A stretch of DNA of 64,000 bases, from assembly GCF_004362055.1 (NCBI RefSeq), contig NZ_SNXB01000001.1:620001-684000 (forward strand), written 5' to 3'. Below the pieces are notes generated by a model, which saw only the letters and a program-made list of their open reading frames with translations, was not told where the DNA came from and searched no databases. Positions 1 to 8,552 of the stretch are shown piece by piece; position 1 is the first letter of the stretch, and each line of letters opens with the position of its first letter. Made by a program: the position numbers and the translations under genes. This DNA is from Flavobacterium sp. 245. GTDB lineage: Bacteria; Bacteroidota; Bacteroidia; Flavobacteriales; Flavobacteriaceae.

Positions 1-357
1 ACTGTCAACTCCTTTTAAATAAGTAACTTTTTGTTTGTCTTTAAACAAAAACAAAACGCGTTCTTCGATAATTTTAGTGTACGAAACGACACCATCAATT
101 TTCTTAATCTGATTTTCCTGATCTGGCGTCATTAAAAATGATTTTCCGTAAGTACTTGTCATTTTTAAATCGGGATCAATTTCGTTTGTAAACGAAAGGC
201 TGAAAACCTTTAAACCGCTAAAAACAGACAAGACCACAAACAAAGCCATTGTACCAACGATGATTCCCATGCTGGCAATACGATTAATGATATTAATAGC
301 ATTGTTTTTACTTTTGCTAAAAATATAACGTTTGGCTATGTAAAGGGGGAAATTCAA
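1..357 (-). CDS. FtsX/LolE-type ABC transporter permease, N-terminal part (cut by window edge)
   Basis: The first 119 codons of a minus-strand gene that continues past the left edge. The translation begins MNFPLYIAKRYIFSKSK, then NAINIINRIASMG and a hydrophobic segment (IIVGTMALFVVLSVFSGL), followed by an extracytoplasmic start. This is the usual N-terminus of MacB/FtsX-fold permeases of the LolC/LolE kind, which in Gram-negative bacteria help release lipoproteins from the inner membrane. The start is a TTG one base beyond the rbfA stop codon; no ATG is suitably placed, and the family motif begins directly after it. Tight spacing suggests co-transcription with rbfA. The lipoprotein-release role is inferred from family resemblance. 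Confidence 0.75.
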   Translation of the reverse strand, partial: MNFPLYIAKRYIFSKSKNNAINIINRIASMGIIVGTMALFVVLSVFSGLKVFSLSFTNEIDPDLKMTSTYGKSFLMTPDQENQIKKIDGVVSYTKIIEERVLFLFKDKQKVTYLKGVDS

Positions 358-358
358 C

Positions 359-751
359 TTATGATTTTCTTCTTTTTTCTAAAAGATCGCGATTTTCAAT
401 TGGGTTTTCTCTGTTTGATAAAGCGTTATCAATTTTTTCGATATAGTCTAATGAGTCATCGATAAAAAATACCAGGTTTGGTACACGACGCAATTGCAAA
501 CGAACACGTTGTGACAAATCGTGTTTAATTAAGGTAGTATTTGATTTTATACCTTCTAAAGTTTCCTTTGCTTTTTCTTGTGGAAAAATGCTTAAATATA
601 CTGTTGCCACAGATAAATCTGATGTAACGCTAACTTTGGATACGGAAATTACCAAATTATTAATTCCGTTTTTTCGCACTTCACCTTGCAAAATATCAAC
701 CAAATCTTTTTGGATGACACCGCCTATTTTTTTCTGTCTATTTGTTTCCAT
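359..751 (-). CDS. rbfA: Ribosome-binding factor A
   Basis: A 130-residue protein of normal length for RbfA, the cold-shock factor that binds the 30S subunit and assists 16S rRNA 5'-end maturation. It starts METNRQKKIGGVIQKDL and contains the family's KH-like core with VSKVSVTSDLSVATVYLS (about residues 37-54) and RVRLQLRRVPNLVFFIDDS (about 82-100), matching the conserved RxxPxLxFxxDxS element near the end of the domain. ATG start. The downstream permease begins one base after its stop, so they probably form an operon. Confidence 0.93.
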   Translation of the reverse strand: METNRQKKIGGVIQKDLVDILQGEVRKNGINNLVISVSKVSVTSDLSVATVYLSIFPQEKAKETLEGIKSNTTLIKHDLSQRVRLQLRRVPNLVFFIDDSLDYIEKIDNALSNRENPIENRDLLEKRRKS

Positions 752-969
752 AGTGCAAAAATACTATTTTTAAATTTCACTCGATACAATTTCCATTGAA
801 CAATAGAATGATTTTTACATTCTTACCCCTTTTTACTTCTATTTTGATTCTTTTTTTGATGAAAACCCAATAAATGAGATTGTTCTTCTGAGATCTGAAT
901 GCTGATAAAAGTCATGTTTTTTATCGGAATTATTTTACATATTTGAGAGAACCTAATAACAAATCAATT

Positions 970-1389
970 ATGAAAAAAAGAGAACCAATCAGTCATATTA
1001 TGACCAAAACCGTAGTGACTGCAAACGAAAATGATGATCTTAAAAAAGTTGTTGAGAAGCTAAAGAAAAATACGATTCGCCACATTCCGATTGTGAAAGG
1101 AAAAGAAGTTGTAGGGATTATTAGTAGAACCGACATTAACCGATTAACTTTTGGAGCTTTGTTTGAAGGGCAGGAAGGTGCCGATGAAGCCATTTTGGAT
1201 ATGCTGACAGTTTCGCAAGTCATGACTTCAAAACCAAAAACTGTTACATCGGATACTATAATTAGAGATTTGGCTGAAATTTTTGCAAAAGAAGATTTTC
1301 ATGCTTTGCCCGTTGTTGACAATGGCGAGCTTAAAGGAATCGTAACGACAACGGATGTTGTGAAATATTTTTTAGAACAATACGATTAA
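970..1389 (+). CDS. CBS-domain pair protein
   Basis: A 139-residue protein made of two CBS domains (about residues 7-62 and 84-139). Visible landmarks are HIMTKTVVTANENDDL, IRHIPIVKGKEVVGIISRTD and, in the second domain, QVMTSKPKTVTSD and FHALPVVDNGELKGIVTTTD. CBS pairs usually bind adenine nucleotides and act as energy or ligand sensors; the partner here is unknown. I use the ATG at 970; a TTG at 943 would add nine residues that do not resemble the domain. A stem-loop terminator follows 16 bases after the stop, so the gene is likely monocistronic. Confidence 0.85.
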   Translation: MKKREPISHIMTKTVVTANENDDLKKVVEKLKKNTIRHIPIVKGKEVVGIISRTDINRLTFGALFEGQEGADEAILDMLTVSQVMTSKPKTVTSDTIIRDLAEIFAKEDFHALPVVDNGELKGIVTTTDVVKYFLEQYD

Positions 1390-1404
1390 TAAAAATTCAA
1401 CCAT

Positions 1405-1435
1405 AAAAAGGAAGCTTAAATTGCTTCCTTTTTTT
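1405..1435 (+). terminator. Intrinsic terminator after CBS gene
   Basis: AAAGGAAGC and GCTTCCTTT form a stem around a 7-base AT loop, followed by a run of T. The rest of the gene-free stretch up to 1680 is AT-rich and shows no further structure that I can support. Confidence 0.8.
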
Positions 1436-1680
1436 ATACATAAAATTGATTAACAACTCTATTTCTTCTTAAGGCCATTTTCTTCGCTACGAAATCTCAA
1501 AAAAACGTACCTCTAAAAAGTCATATTTTCAAAATAAAAACTTCAAAAAACGAATTTTACATAAATTATAAAATTCACACTAATTTGAAAGTTTTAAGAA
1601 AATTAAAATTGTATTTTAGATTAAAAAATGAATATTTTTCATAAAAAAGTCTAAAAAACAATTTATTTAATAATTAGAGT

Positions 1681-3117
1681 ATGGCAAAGTTAGCACCCAG
1701 TTTAAATCATAGCGGTTGGGATGAAATGTTCTCTAAAGATGGTGTTCGGGAATCCTACAGTCAAGTTTTCAAAACTTTACAAAGTTTAAGTCATAAAAAT
1801 TTAACCAACAAGCAACAACAGGCTTCTGATTTGTTCATGAATCAGGGAATTACTTTTACTGTTTATAGTGATGATGCGAATGGTATTGAACGCATATTTC
1901 CTTTTGACATTATACCTAGAATCATCACACAAAAAGATTGGTTAGAAGTTGAATCCGGAATAAAACAGCGTTTAATGGCGCTGAATTTATTTTTGGAAGA
2001 CATTTATAATGATCAAAACATTATAAAAGAAGGAATTATTCCCGCGGGATTAATCGCTTCTTGTCCGCATTATATTCAGGAAGTTCAGGGAATAAAAGTG
2101 CCTCATAATATCCATGTTCACATTGCGGGAATTGATTTAATTCGTGGAGCAAAAGGCGAATTTTATGTTCTGGAAGATAATCTGCGATGTCCGAGTGGCG
2201 TGAGTTATATGTTGGAAAATCGGGAAATTACCAAACGTATTTTTCCTGATATGCTTTCATCAAACCATGTAAGTATGGTTGGTAACTATCCCATGATTTT
2301 CCATAGTATTCTGGTTTCGCTTTCGCCGAGAAATGTTTCTAATCCAAATGTAGTTTTAATGACACCCGGCGTTTATAATTCGGCTTATTACGAACACACT
2401 TATTTGGCCCGTCAAATGGGAATTCCCTTAGTTGAAGGAAGAGATTTGGTAGTCAATAACAATCGCGTTTATATGAAAACCACTTCAGGTTTACAGCAAG
2501 TCGATGTTATTTATCGTCGTTTAGATGATGAGTATCTTGATCCTTTGGTTTTTAAACCCGACAGTGCGCTAGGAGTTCCTGGATTAATCAGCGCGTATCG
2601 ACAAGGAAATGTTGCCTTGGTTAATGCTGTAGGAAATGGCGTTGCCGATGATAAAGCGATTTATGCTTACGTTCCGGATATGATCAAATATTATCTGAAC
2701 GAAGAACCGATTTTAAAAAATGTTCCGACATACCGAATGGAAAATTTAGACGAACGCGAACACGTTTTTGCCAATATGGAAACTATGGTTATTAAAGAAA
2801 CCAACCAAAGTGGCGGTTACGGAATGATTATGGGCAACAAGGCAACACAGGAAGAAATGGACGAAGCCAAAATTGCAATAACCAAAACTCCAAGAAATTT
2901 TATTGCACAACCTATTATACAATTAAGTACTGTTCCGTGTTTAATTGACGGGCAACTCAAATTACGTCACGTCGATTTAAGACCTTACGCTTTATGCGGA
3001 CCAAAAGGAATTCAAATTGTTCCCGGTGGGCTAACCAGAGTTGCTTTGACAGAAGGTTCTTTGGTTGTAAACTCGTCTCAAGGTGGTGGAAGTAAAGATA
3101 CCTGGATTATAAAATAA
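1681..3117 (+). CDS. Circularly permuted ATP-grasp type 2 protein
   Basis: A 478-residue protein of the DUF404/DUF407 (cpATP-grasp) family. It shows the family signature VLEDNLRCPSGVSYMLENR (about residues 163-181), an ATP-binding loop KETNQSGGYGMIMG (about 374-387) and VDLRPYALCG near the C-terminus. Proteins of this fold are predicted amidoligases that join a carboxylate to an amine through an acyl phosphate; the substrate is not known. It is followed by an alpha-E protein (32-base gap) and a transglutaminase-like protein (4-base gap), the classic three-gene arrangement of this family, so the three probably act on the same peptide-like product. ATG start. Function beyond the fold is inference. 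Confidence 0.88.
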   Translation: MAKLAPSLNHSGWDEMFSKDGVRESYSQVFKTLQSLSHKNLTNKQQQASDLFMNQGITFTVYSDDANGIERIFPFDIIPRIITQKDWLEVESGIKQRLMALNLFLEDIYNDQNIIKEGIIPAGLIASCPHYIQEVQGIKVPHNIHVHIAGIDLIRGAKGEFYVLEDNLRCPSGVSYMLENREITKRIFPDMLSSNHVSMVGNYPMIFHSILVSLSPRNVSNPNVVLMTPGVYNSAYYEHTYLARQMGIPLVEGRDLVVNNNRVYMKTTSGLQQVDVIYRRLDDEYLDPLVFKPDSALGVPGLISAYRQGNVALVNAVGNGVADDKAIYAYVPDMIKYYLNEEPILKNVPTYRMENLDEREHVFANMETMVIKETNQSGGYGMIMGNKATQEEMDEAKIAITKTPRNFIAQPIIQLSTVPCLIDGQLKLRHVDLRPYALCGPKGIQIVPGGLTRVALTEGSLVVNSSQGGGSKDTWIIK

Positions 3118-3149
3118 ATGACTTTTTCTAACCTAAAAAAACATTCAAA

Positions 3150-4103
3150 ATGGGAGTAAATATGCTTAGCCGGGTTGCAGACGGAATGTTTTGGCTCAAC
3201 CGATATATGGAACGTACAGATGGAATGTTGCTTACTTTGAACACTTCCTATATTTTATCTTTTGATAAAGAAATTAACGATTCTCAAGGGTATAAACCGT
3301 TATTGCAATATTATACCAATTTATCTAAAGATAAAATTCATTCCATACAATATGACACAACTTATGTTCTGAAATACATTATTTGTGATAACCAAAATGA
3401 TAATTCAGTTAAAAATTTAGTCGTGAAAGCTCGCGAAAATGCGCGTGGTTCTCAGGATAAAATAACCAAAGAATTATGGGAACATATCAATTCGATGTAT
3501 CATTATATGAACTCACCAGATCTTCCCAGAAAACTAGAAACTTCAGATGCTTTAAAAATTATAACCAAACTCAACAAGGATTTATTGCTTTACAATGGAA
3601 TTCTGCAAGTTACCATGCCACGTGGTTTGGGCTGGTGTTTTTCGAGTATTGGCAAACATATAGAAAGATGTCTGCAAACCATTTCGATGACGCAAGCTTA
3701 CTTTGCTCCTATAAATTATAATCTCGAAGGCGAAGAAGATTTAATGTATTGGCGACGTTTATTACTATCGCTTTCCGGATATGAGTTGTATTTAAAAAGC
3801 TACAGCAACATTTCGCACAATCGAAAAGTGGCGCATCAGGTTATTTTCAATATGGATTTTGCTCATTCTGTAATTTATACTTTAGACTTTATAAACACGT
3901 ACTTGAACTGTCTTTTCAAAGACAATGATTTGAGCGAAGCCCGAACCTTAATGAACCAGTTTGGACGATTAAAAAGTTATATCGCTTATACAGATTATCA
4001 GCATTTAACGAATCAGGAACTCGAAGAAGTCTTGCAAAACACTAAAAATCAACTTATTCAATTTTCTACAGATTTTTCAAAATTATTCTTTTCTTATACC
4101 TAA
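3150..4103 (+). CDS. Alpha-E domain protein (DUF403)
   Basis: A 317-residue, mostly helical protein beginning MGVNMLSRVADGMFWLNRYMER, which matches the start of alpha-E proteins (LSRxAexlYWlgRYlER). Other family-like blocks are GRLKSYIAYTDYQH near the C-terminus and FSSIGKHIERCLQT (about residue 168). The alpha-E domain is consistently encoded with cpATP-grasp proteins and transglutaminase-like proteins, but its activity is not established. It lies between those two genes here. ATG at 3150 is used; the methionine at codon 5 is an alternative start. Confidence 0.85.
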   Translation: MGVNMLSRVADGMFWLNRYMERTDGMLLTLNTSYILSFDKEINDSQGYKPLLQYYTNLSKDKIHSIQYDTTYVLKYIICDNQNDNSVKNLVVKARENARGSQDKITKELWEHINSMYHYMNSPDLPRKLETSDALKIITKLNKDLLLYNGILQVTMPRGLGWCFSSIGKHIERCLQTISMTQAYFAPINYNLEGEEDLMYWRRLLLSLSGYELYLKSYSNISHNRKVAHQVIFNMDFAHSVIYTLDFINTYLNCLFKDNDLSEARTLMNQFGRLKSYIAYTDYQHLTNQELEEVLQNTKNQLIQFSTDFSKLFFSYT

Positions 4104-4107
4104 AAAT

Positions 4108-5055
4108 ATGGCGGTTTTCAAAATAGTTCACCTTACAAAATATCAATATAATCATCCCATAAAAGAAAGTATTAACGAAATCCGACTTTTTCCGCATCAT
4201 TTTGAAAATCAGGAAGTGTTACAATATCAGTTGTTAATTACGCACAATCCTGATGTTGATATTTCTGAAGATTATTATGGAAATCGCGTTGGCAATTTCA
4301 ATGTTTTGGATGCACATAATGAAATGACAATTGAATCCAGAATGTTAGTTCGGGTGAATCATTCTCTTAAAATTCCAGAGATTGATCCCACTTCCGTGGA
4401 AGATATTCAGGCTGAAAAAGAAAAAAGTATTATACTATTGCGCCTTTGTTATCTGGATGATATTCAGAAACAAAATGAAATTGGAGCGATTTTAAAAAAG
4501 ATAAATATTGAAAACAAATCCATCATTGAAATTGCCCAACAATGTAATACTTACGTTTATGATAATTTCACCTACACTAAAGGAATAACAAATATTGAAA
4601 CTACAGTTGATGAAATTTTGACTTTAAAAAAAGGTGTCTGTCAGGACTTTGCTCATATTCTATTACAGCTGTTGCGTACTGCAGGAATTCCTTCACGTTA
4701 TGTCAGCGGATACATTTGTCCTAATGAAAGCGGGTTGCGTGGTGAAGGCGCAACGCATGCGTGGGTAGAAATTTATACGCCGAAACAAGGTTGGTTAGGT
4801 CTGGATCCGACAAATAATATCTGGACAATGGATAATCATGTTCGGCTTTCTGTCGGAAGAAATTTTAGTGATTGTACGCCCATAAAAGGAACTTTTAAAG
4901 GATTAGCAAGACAAACACTTTCGGTTTGTGTTTCGATTGGTTATGAAGACGGAAGACAATTCGAAGAAATCAACGACGTTAAACTTCAGGAAGTTTCATC
5001 GCGCGTTCAGGAGCAACTCGATTATATGGATCATTTGCAGCAACAACAGCAATAA
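4108..5055 (+). CDS. Transglutaminase-like family protein
   Basis: A 315-residue protein with an N-terminal beta domain (about 1-90, beginning FKIVHLTKYQYNHPI) and a transglutaminase-like cysteine protease core. The probable catalytic triad is Cys178 in GVCQDFAH, His217 in ATHAWVEIY and Asp233 in GLDPTNN. No signal peptide is visible, so it should be cytoplasmic. It is the last gene of the ATP-grasp/alpha-E/transglutaminase cassette and may cleave or transfer the amide product. The protein ends in five glutamines (HLQQQQQ), a small low-complexity tail. A strong bidirectional terminator follows immediately. Confidence 0.88.
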   Translation: MAVFKIVHLTKYQYNHPIKESINEIRLFPHHFENQEVLQYQLLITHNPDVDISEDYYGNRVGNFNVLDAHNEMTIESRMLVRVNHSLKIPEIDPTSVEDIQAEKEKSIILLRLCYLDDIQKQNEIGAILKKINIENKSIIEIAQQCNTYVYDNFTYTKGITNIETTVDEILTLKKGVCQDFAHILLQLLRTAGIPSRYVSGYICPNESGLRGEGATHAWVEIYTPKQGWLGLDPTNNIWTMDNHVRLSVGRNFSDCTPIKGTFKGLARQTLSVCVSIGYEDGRQFEEINDVKLQEVSSRVQEQLDYMDHLQQQQQ

Positions 5056-5087
5056 AAAAGGGAGCTTATTTAAGCTCCCTTTTTTTA
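5054..5087. terminator. Bidirectional intrinsic terminator
   Basis: AAAAAAGGGAGCTTA and TAAGCTCCCTTTTTTT form a symmetrical stem with A and T runs on both sides. It lies between convergent genes and should stop transcription from both the transglutaminase gene and the EnvC-like gene, whose stop codon overlaps it. Confidence 0.85.
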
Positions 5088-6338
5088 TCTGTTTTGCAAC
5101 CATCCTTCCGGATTGTTGTTAGATGTATTTTGAAGAATCAAAAACTTAATGATCGTTTTTCCTGTATCACCGCTGGTTCTTACTTTTCCAATACTTTGTT
5201 TGATATTAACCTTTTCTCCTTTGGTTACAAATACCTGACTTAAGTTTTGATATACAGTAAAATAATCTCCATGCTGAATCATAACTGCCCTGTTTATTGG
5301 AGATAAGACAATTACACTTGAAACCTCGCCTTCAAATACCGCGCGGGCAGTTGCACCTTGTTCTGTTGTAATCTCAACTCCTGAGTTATGAACCGTTATT
5401 GAAGGATGCAATGGGTGAGGCTGATCTCCATAACCTAATGAAATAAATCCTTTTTCAACTGGCCAAGGCAATTTTCCTCTGTTTGCTTTAAAATCTGCTG
5501 CCAAGATTTTTCCTTCTGGTGTTAAAGCAATTTTTGATGAGGAAACTGGCGCCGTTGAAGCTGTCGATCCTGGATTATCTTTTGCTCTTTCTAAAGCTGC
5601 TTTTCTATTTGCTTCAGCAATCGCTTCACGAATCAAACGATCAATTTGCCTGTCAATTCTTTTTGCTTCTGCCTGTTTGCTTCTAGTATCGGCAATAATT
5701 TTGTTTTTATCTTTTTTAAGAGCGTTAACTAATTTTTGCTGCTCTTTCTTTTCAACTTCTAAGCTTTGTTTTTCTTTTTGATTTTCAGCAATAATCTTTT
5801 TCTTAACTTTTCTCTGTCCGTCTAATTTTGCATTAAAATCAACTAACTGAGCTGTTTTTGACTGAATTTCTAAACCTTGATTTTTTCTGTAATTCGTGTA
5901 TTGTTTTAAATATTGCGCTCTTTTATATGCTTGTAAAAAACTTTCTGAAGACAAAATAAACATAGCGCGGCTCTGCTCTGAACGGCTTTTGTATGATTTA
6001 AGAATCATTTTTGCATAATCCTCTTTTAAAACTGCCAGCTCTTTTTTTAGTTTATTAACCTGAACTTGGTTAATATACATATCATTACTTAAAAGTCTTT
6101 CCTGTTTTGCTGTTGTATTTATCAATTTTTCTTTCAGCTTAATTTTATTCGCCTGAATCATAAATACATTTACAGCTGATTTTTCTTTTTTCTTTACAGA
6201 CTGCAGCATTTTTTCGTTATCTCTAATTTCCTGCTGAATTTGCGCTTTACGCTGTTCAAGTTTTTCTTGCTGCGAATCCTGTGCCCACATAAAAGTTGTG
6301 GCACAAATAAAAATTAGGCTTAGGAGAAATTTTGGCAT
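5085..6338 (-). CDS. EnvC-like murein hydrolase activator (degenerate LytM/M23 domain)
   Basis: About 417 residues from the ATG at 6338. A signal peptide (MPKFLLSLIFICATTFMWAQ) is followed by a long coiled coil (about 20-250, rich in K, E and Q) and a C-terminal LytM/M23 fold (about 295-417). The metal-site positions look degenerate: NSGVEI stands where active M23 enzymes have a His...Asp motif, and YQNLS replaces the usual HxH end. This fits EnvC-type activators, which stimulate amidases at division rather than cut peptidoglycan. An upstream in-frame TTG at 6359 would add seven residues before the signal peptide and is less likely. It is the last gene of the minus-strand cluster from 11662. 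Confidence 0.85.
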   Translation of the reverse strand: MPKFLLSLIFICATTFMWAQDSQQEKLEQRKAQIQQEIRDNEKMLQSVKKKEKSAVNVFMIQANKIKLKEKLINTTAKQERLLSNDMYINQVQVNKLKKELAVLKEDYAKMILKSYKSRSEQSRAMFILSSESFLQAYKRAQYLKQYTNYRKNQGLEIQSKTAQLVDFNAKLDGQRKVKKKIIAENQKEKQSLEVEKKEQQKLVNALKKDKNKIIADTRSKQAEAKRIDRQIDRLIREAIAEANRKAALERAKDNPGSTASTAPVSSSKIALTPEGKILAADFKANRGKLPWPVEKGFISLGYGDQPHPLHPSITVHNSGVEITTEQGATARAVFEGEVSSVIVLSPINRAVMIQHGDYFTVYQNLSQVFVTKGEKVNIKQSIGKVRTSGDTGKTIIKFLILQNTSNNNPEGWLQNR

Positions 6339-6361
6339 GTTTCTGTTTTCTTTTTGCAAAT

Positions 6362-7144
6362 TTACTTAATTATAACTTTTTTATACCCACTTGGAACACT
6401 ATATGGGAAAGAAAGTTCTTCATTAAATGAAATATTATTATAATTTAAATTAATATTGGTTTTTCCTTTTGGCTGTACCGCATTAATTTCAATACTCGTT
6501 GGAAGCGTTCCTTGATTGTATGTTTTAATATCAGAATACATAATCTCAAGCATTATATTTTCTGAGGCTTGTGAAATTTCTTCTTTCTGAATTAAATATT
6601 TTTCTGAATCAAGATAAAAAACCTTTTTCAGTTTACTATCTTTTTCATCTTCTAATCTAAAAAGATTTTCTACAATTGTTTGCGTGTATTTTCCTTTTCT
6701 CAAATCGTCAAGCGCTTCTCCTACTAACAAATTCTGAACTTTGCTGTAATCTAATTCGGTTCCTAACCATTTGCTTAAACTAGTAAAATCACCTTCATAA
6801 TAGGTCCCTTTTATTTTTTCGTAGTAACTCACAGTGGTTGGCGTAATCAAGGCTTTTGCCATGGTAATTCCCAGAACACGAATGCTTATTAAAATTTGTT
6901 TGTCTTTTTCGATTTTGATATCAGCAGCAACATTCTGGCTTTGCTTCTCATCTTCATATCTTGCACTGGCCTTTATGTTTAAAGTCGAAAAATCTAACTT
7001 ATTGTTATAATGTTTTTCAATTGCTTTTTTATCTTCTTTTGGTGCTTCTTCTGTCTTAGAATTATTGTTTTGTACTGCTACGGCCTTTGATTTACATGAA
7101 ATAACTAAAACCGATAGCAATGCTATTGCTATATATCTTTTCAT
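6362..7144 (-). CDS. DUF4292-type lipoprotein
   Basis: A 260-residue protein with a lipoprotein signal (MKRYIAIALLSVLVISCKSK, lipobox ending at Cys17). The body is beta-rich, with LDFSTLNIKASARYEDEKQ and DLRKGKYTQTIVENLFRLED, and ends PYSVPSGYKKVIIK. It resembles the DUF4292 family of Bacteroidota, thought to share a LolA/LolB-like fold, so a role in lipoprotein or lipid handling at the outer membrane is possible but unproven. It lies between a TPR protein (6-base gap) and the EnvC-like gene. Confidence 0.75.
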   Translation of the reverse strand: MKRYIAIALLSVLVISCKSKAVAVQNNNSKTEEAPKEDKKAIEKHYNNKLDFSTLNIKASARYEDEKQSQNVAADIKIEKDKQILISIRVLGITMAKALITPTTVSYYEKIKGTYYEGDFTSLSKWLGTELDYSKVQNLLVGEALDDLRKGKYTQTIVENLFRLEDEKDSKLKKVFYLDSEKYLIQKEEISQASENIMLEIMYSDIKTYNQGTLPTSIEINAVQPKGKTNINLNYNNISFNEELSFPYSVPSGYKKVIIK

Positions 7145-7150
7145 TTTTTC

Positions 7151-8500
7151 TTACTTCTTTTGTTTTAATAACTCACTAGCCTTCAAAAAGTATTCCTCTT
7201 TTTTCTTGGCGTCTCCTAAACCATTATAAGCCTCTCCTAACTGCATATTAAAGTTTGACTCCAACTTTTTATCATCAACAACATAATCAAGCCCCATTTC
7301 TAAAACGGTTTTTGCATTCTTAAATTGTTTTAACTGATTATTTCCCAGTCCTGCATAATAATAAAATTGTGGCTGACTTGGATACACTTCAATCATAGTC
7401 ATTGCTCGCTTGGTCATCGGTTCAAATTGTTTTGCCTGCGTATAAGCTTCAAGCAAAAGCAAATTGGTTTCACGATCTGTATCTGAATTTGCTTTTAAAT
7501 CTTTTTCATAATATTTAATTGCGTTTTCGTACTGACCTTTGCTATGATAAAATTTTCCAATTTCTTTTGCAACGTCCACATTTGGATCATTATCAAAATA
7601 AGAAATTGCTTTTTCCAAATCTGGAGCATATTGCGGATTCTTATTCGTATAAATCAAAAATTCATTCAAAGTTCTGTGTTTAATTTTTGAATCAATTTTT
7701 GAACTTGCCAAAATAATGTTCATTGACTTGATCGCTTTATCAGCCTGGTTTGCATCTAAATATGTCTTAAACAAACTTACCTGCGCCCATTCTGAGTTTG
7801 GAACTTCTTTTGCCAATTTTGTCGCAACTTCTAGCGCTTTATCATTATCATCTGATTTTGAGTATAAAATAATCAGATTAAGATAATTTGATTCTTCTTT
7901 TGGATCCTTTTTAATTTGATCAATCAAATTAGAAATTTCAGCATTTTGATATTTTCCTTGAGATAAAATCTGCATTTTATAACGATCACGATCTTCTGAT
8001 TTTCCGAATTTATCGTTCATTTCGTTAATCGCGACAAGCGCTTTATCAAATTGATTTGTAATCATATAAAGCGATATCAAATCATCTTTATATTCTTCGT
8101 CAAAAACAATAATTTTTTGAATCGTTTCTATTGCCAGCGGATAATTCTTGGTTTCATAACTTACATCATAAATTCCGAGCCAATACCATTTGTTTTTAGG
8201 ATTTAATTGTGCCGCTTTTTCAAAAGCATTATTTGCACTTTGATAATCTTTTAAAGCCAAATAATTTTTCCCTAATTCAAAATAAGCAACAGCATCACTA
8301 GGTTTTAGTTTTATACATTTTTCTAATGATACTATAGCTTTATCATAATTTTCAATTCCTTTTTGTTTCAAAGATTCATAAAAAGCATCTTGATATTCAT
8401 CGGGCGCCATAGCAATATCTTCTGGTTCTGTCTGAGCCAAAACCGAGTTTGAATTGCCAAGCAAAACGAAAAATAAAATGACTAAAACGCCTTTTTTCAT
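7151..8500 (-). CDS. Periplasmic TPR protein
   Basis: A 449-residue protein with a signal peptide (MKKGVLVILFFVLLGNSNSVLAQ) and tetratricopeptide repeats through most of its length. Clear repeats include DAVAYFELGKNYLALKDYQ (about 68-86) and YENAIKYYEKDLKAN (about 325-340). TPR arrays are protein-binding scaffolds; the partner is not visible. It sits upstream of the DUF4292 lipoprotein and EnvC-like activator with a short gap and probably shares their transcript, which suggests an envelope role. Confidence 0.8.
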   Translation of the reverse strand: MKKGVLVILFFVLLGNSNSVLAQTEPEDIAMAPDEYQDAFYESLKQKGIENYDKAIVSLEKCIKLKPSDAVAYFELGKNYLALKDYQSANNAFEKAAQLNPKNKWYWLGIYDVSYETKNYPLAIETIQKIIVFDEEYKDDLISLYMITNQFDKALVAINEMNDKFGKSEDRDRYKMQILSQGKYQNAEISNLIDQIKKDPKEESNYLNLIILYSKSDDNDKALEVATKLAKEVPNSEWAQVSLFKTYLDANQADKAIKSMNIILASSKIDSKIKHRTLNEFLIYTNKNPQYAPDLEKAISYFDNDPNVDVAKEIGKFYHSKGQYENAIKYYEKDLKANSDTDRETNLLLLEAYTQAKQFEPMTKRAMTMIEVYPSQPQFYYYAGLGNNQLKQFKNAKTVLEMGLDYVVDDKKLESNFNMQLGEAYNGLGDAKKKEEYFLKASELLKQKK

Positions 8501-8552
8501 TCTTTTTATAATTGTATTTTTAAACCAAAAAGAAACTGCTGAAAACTTTCTT

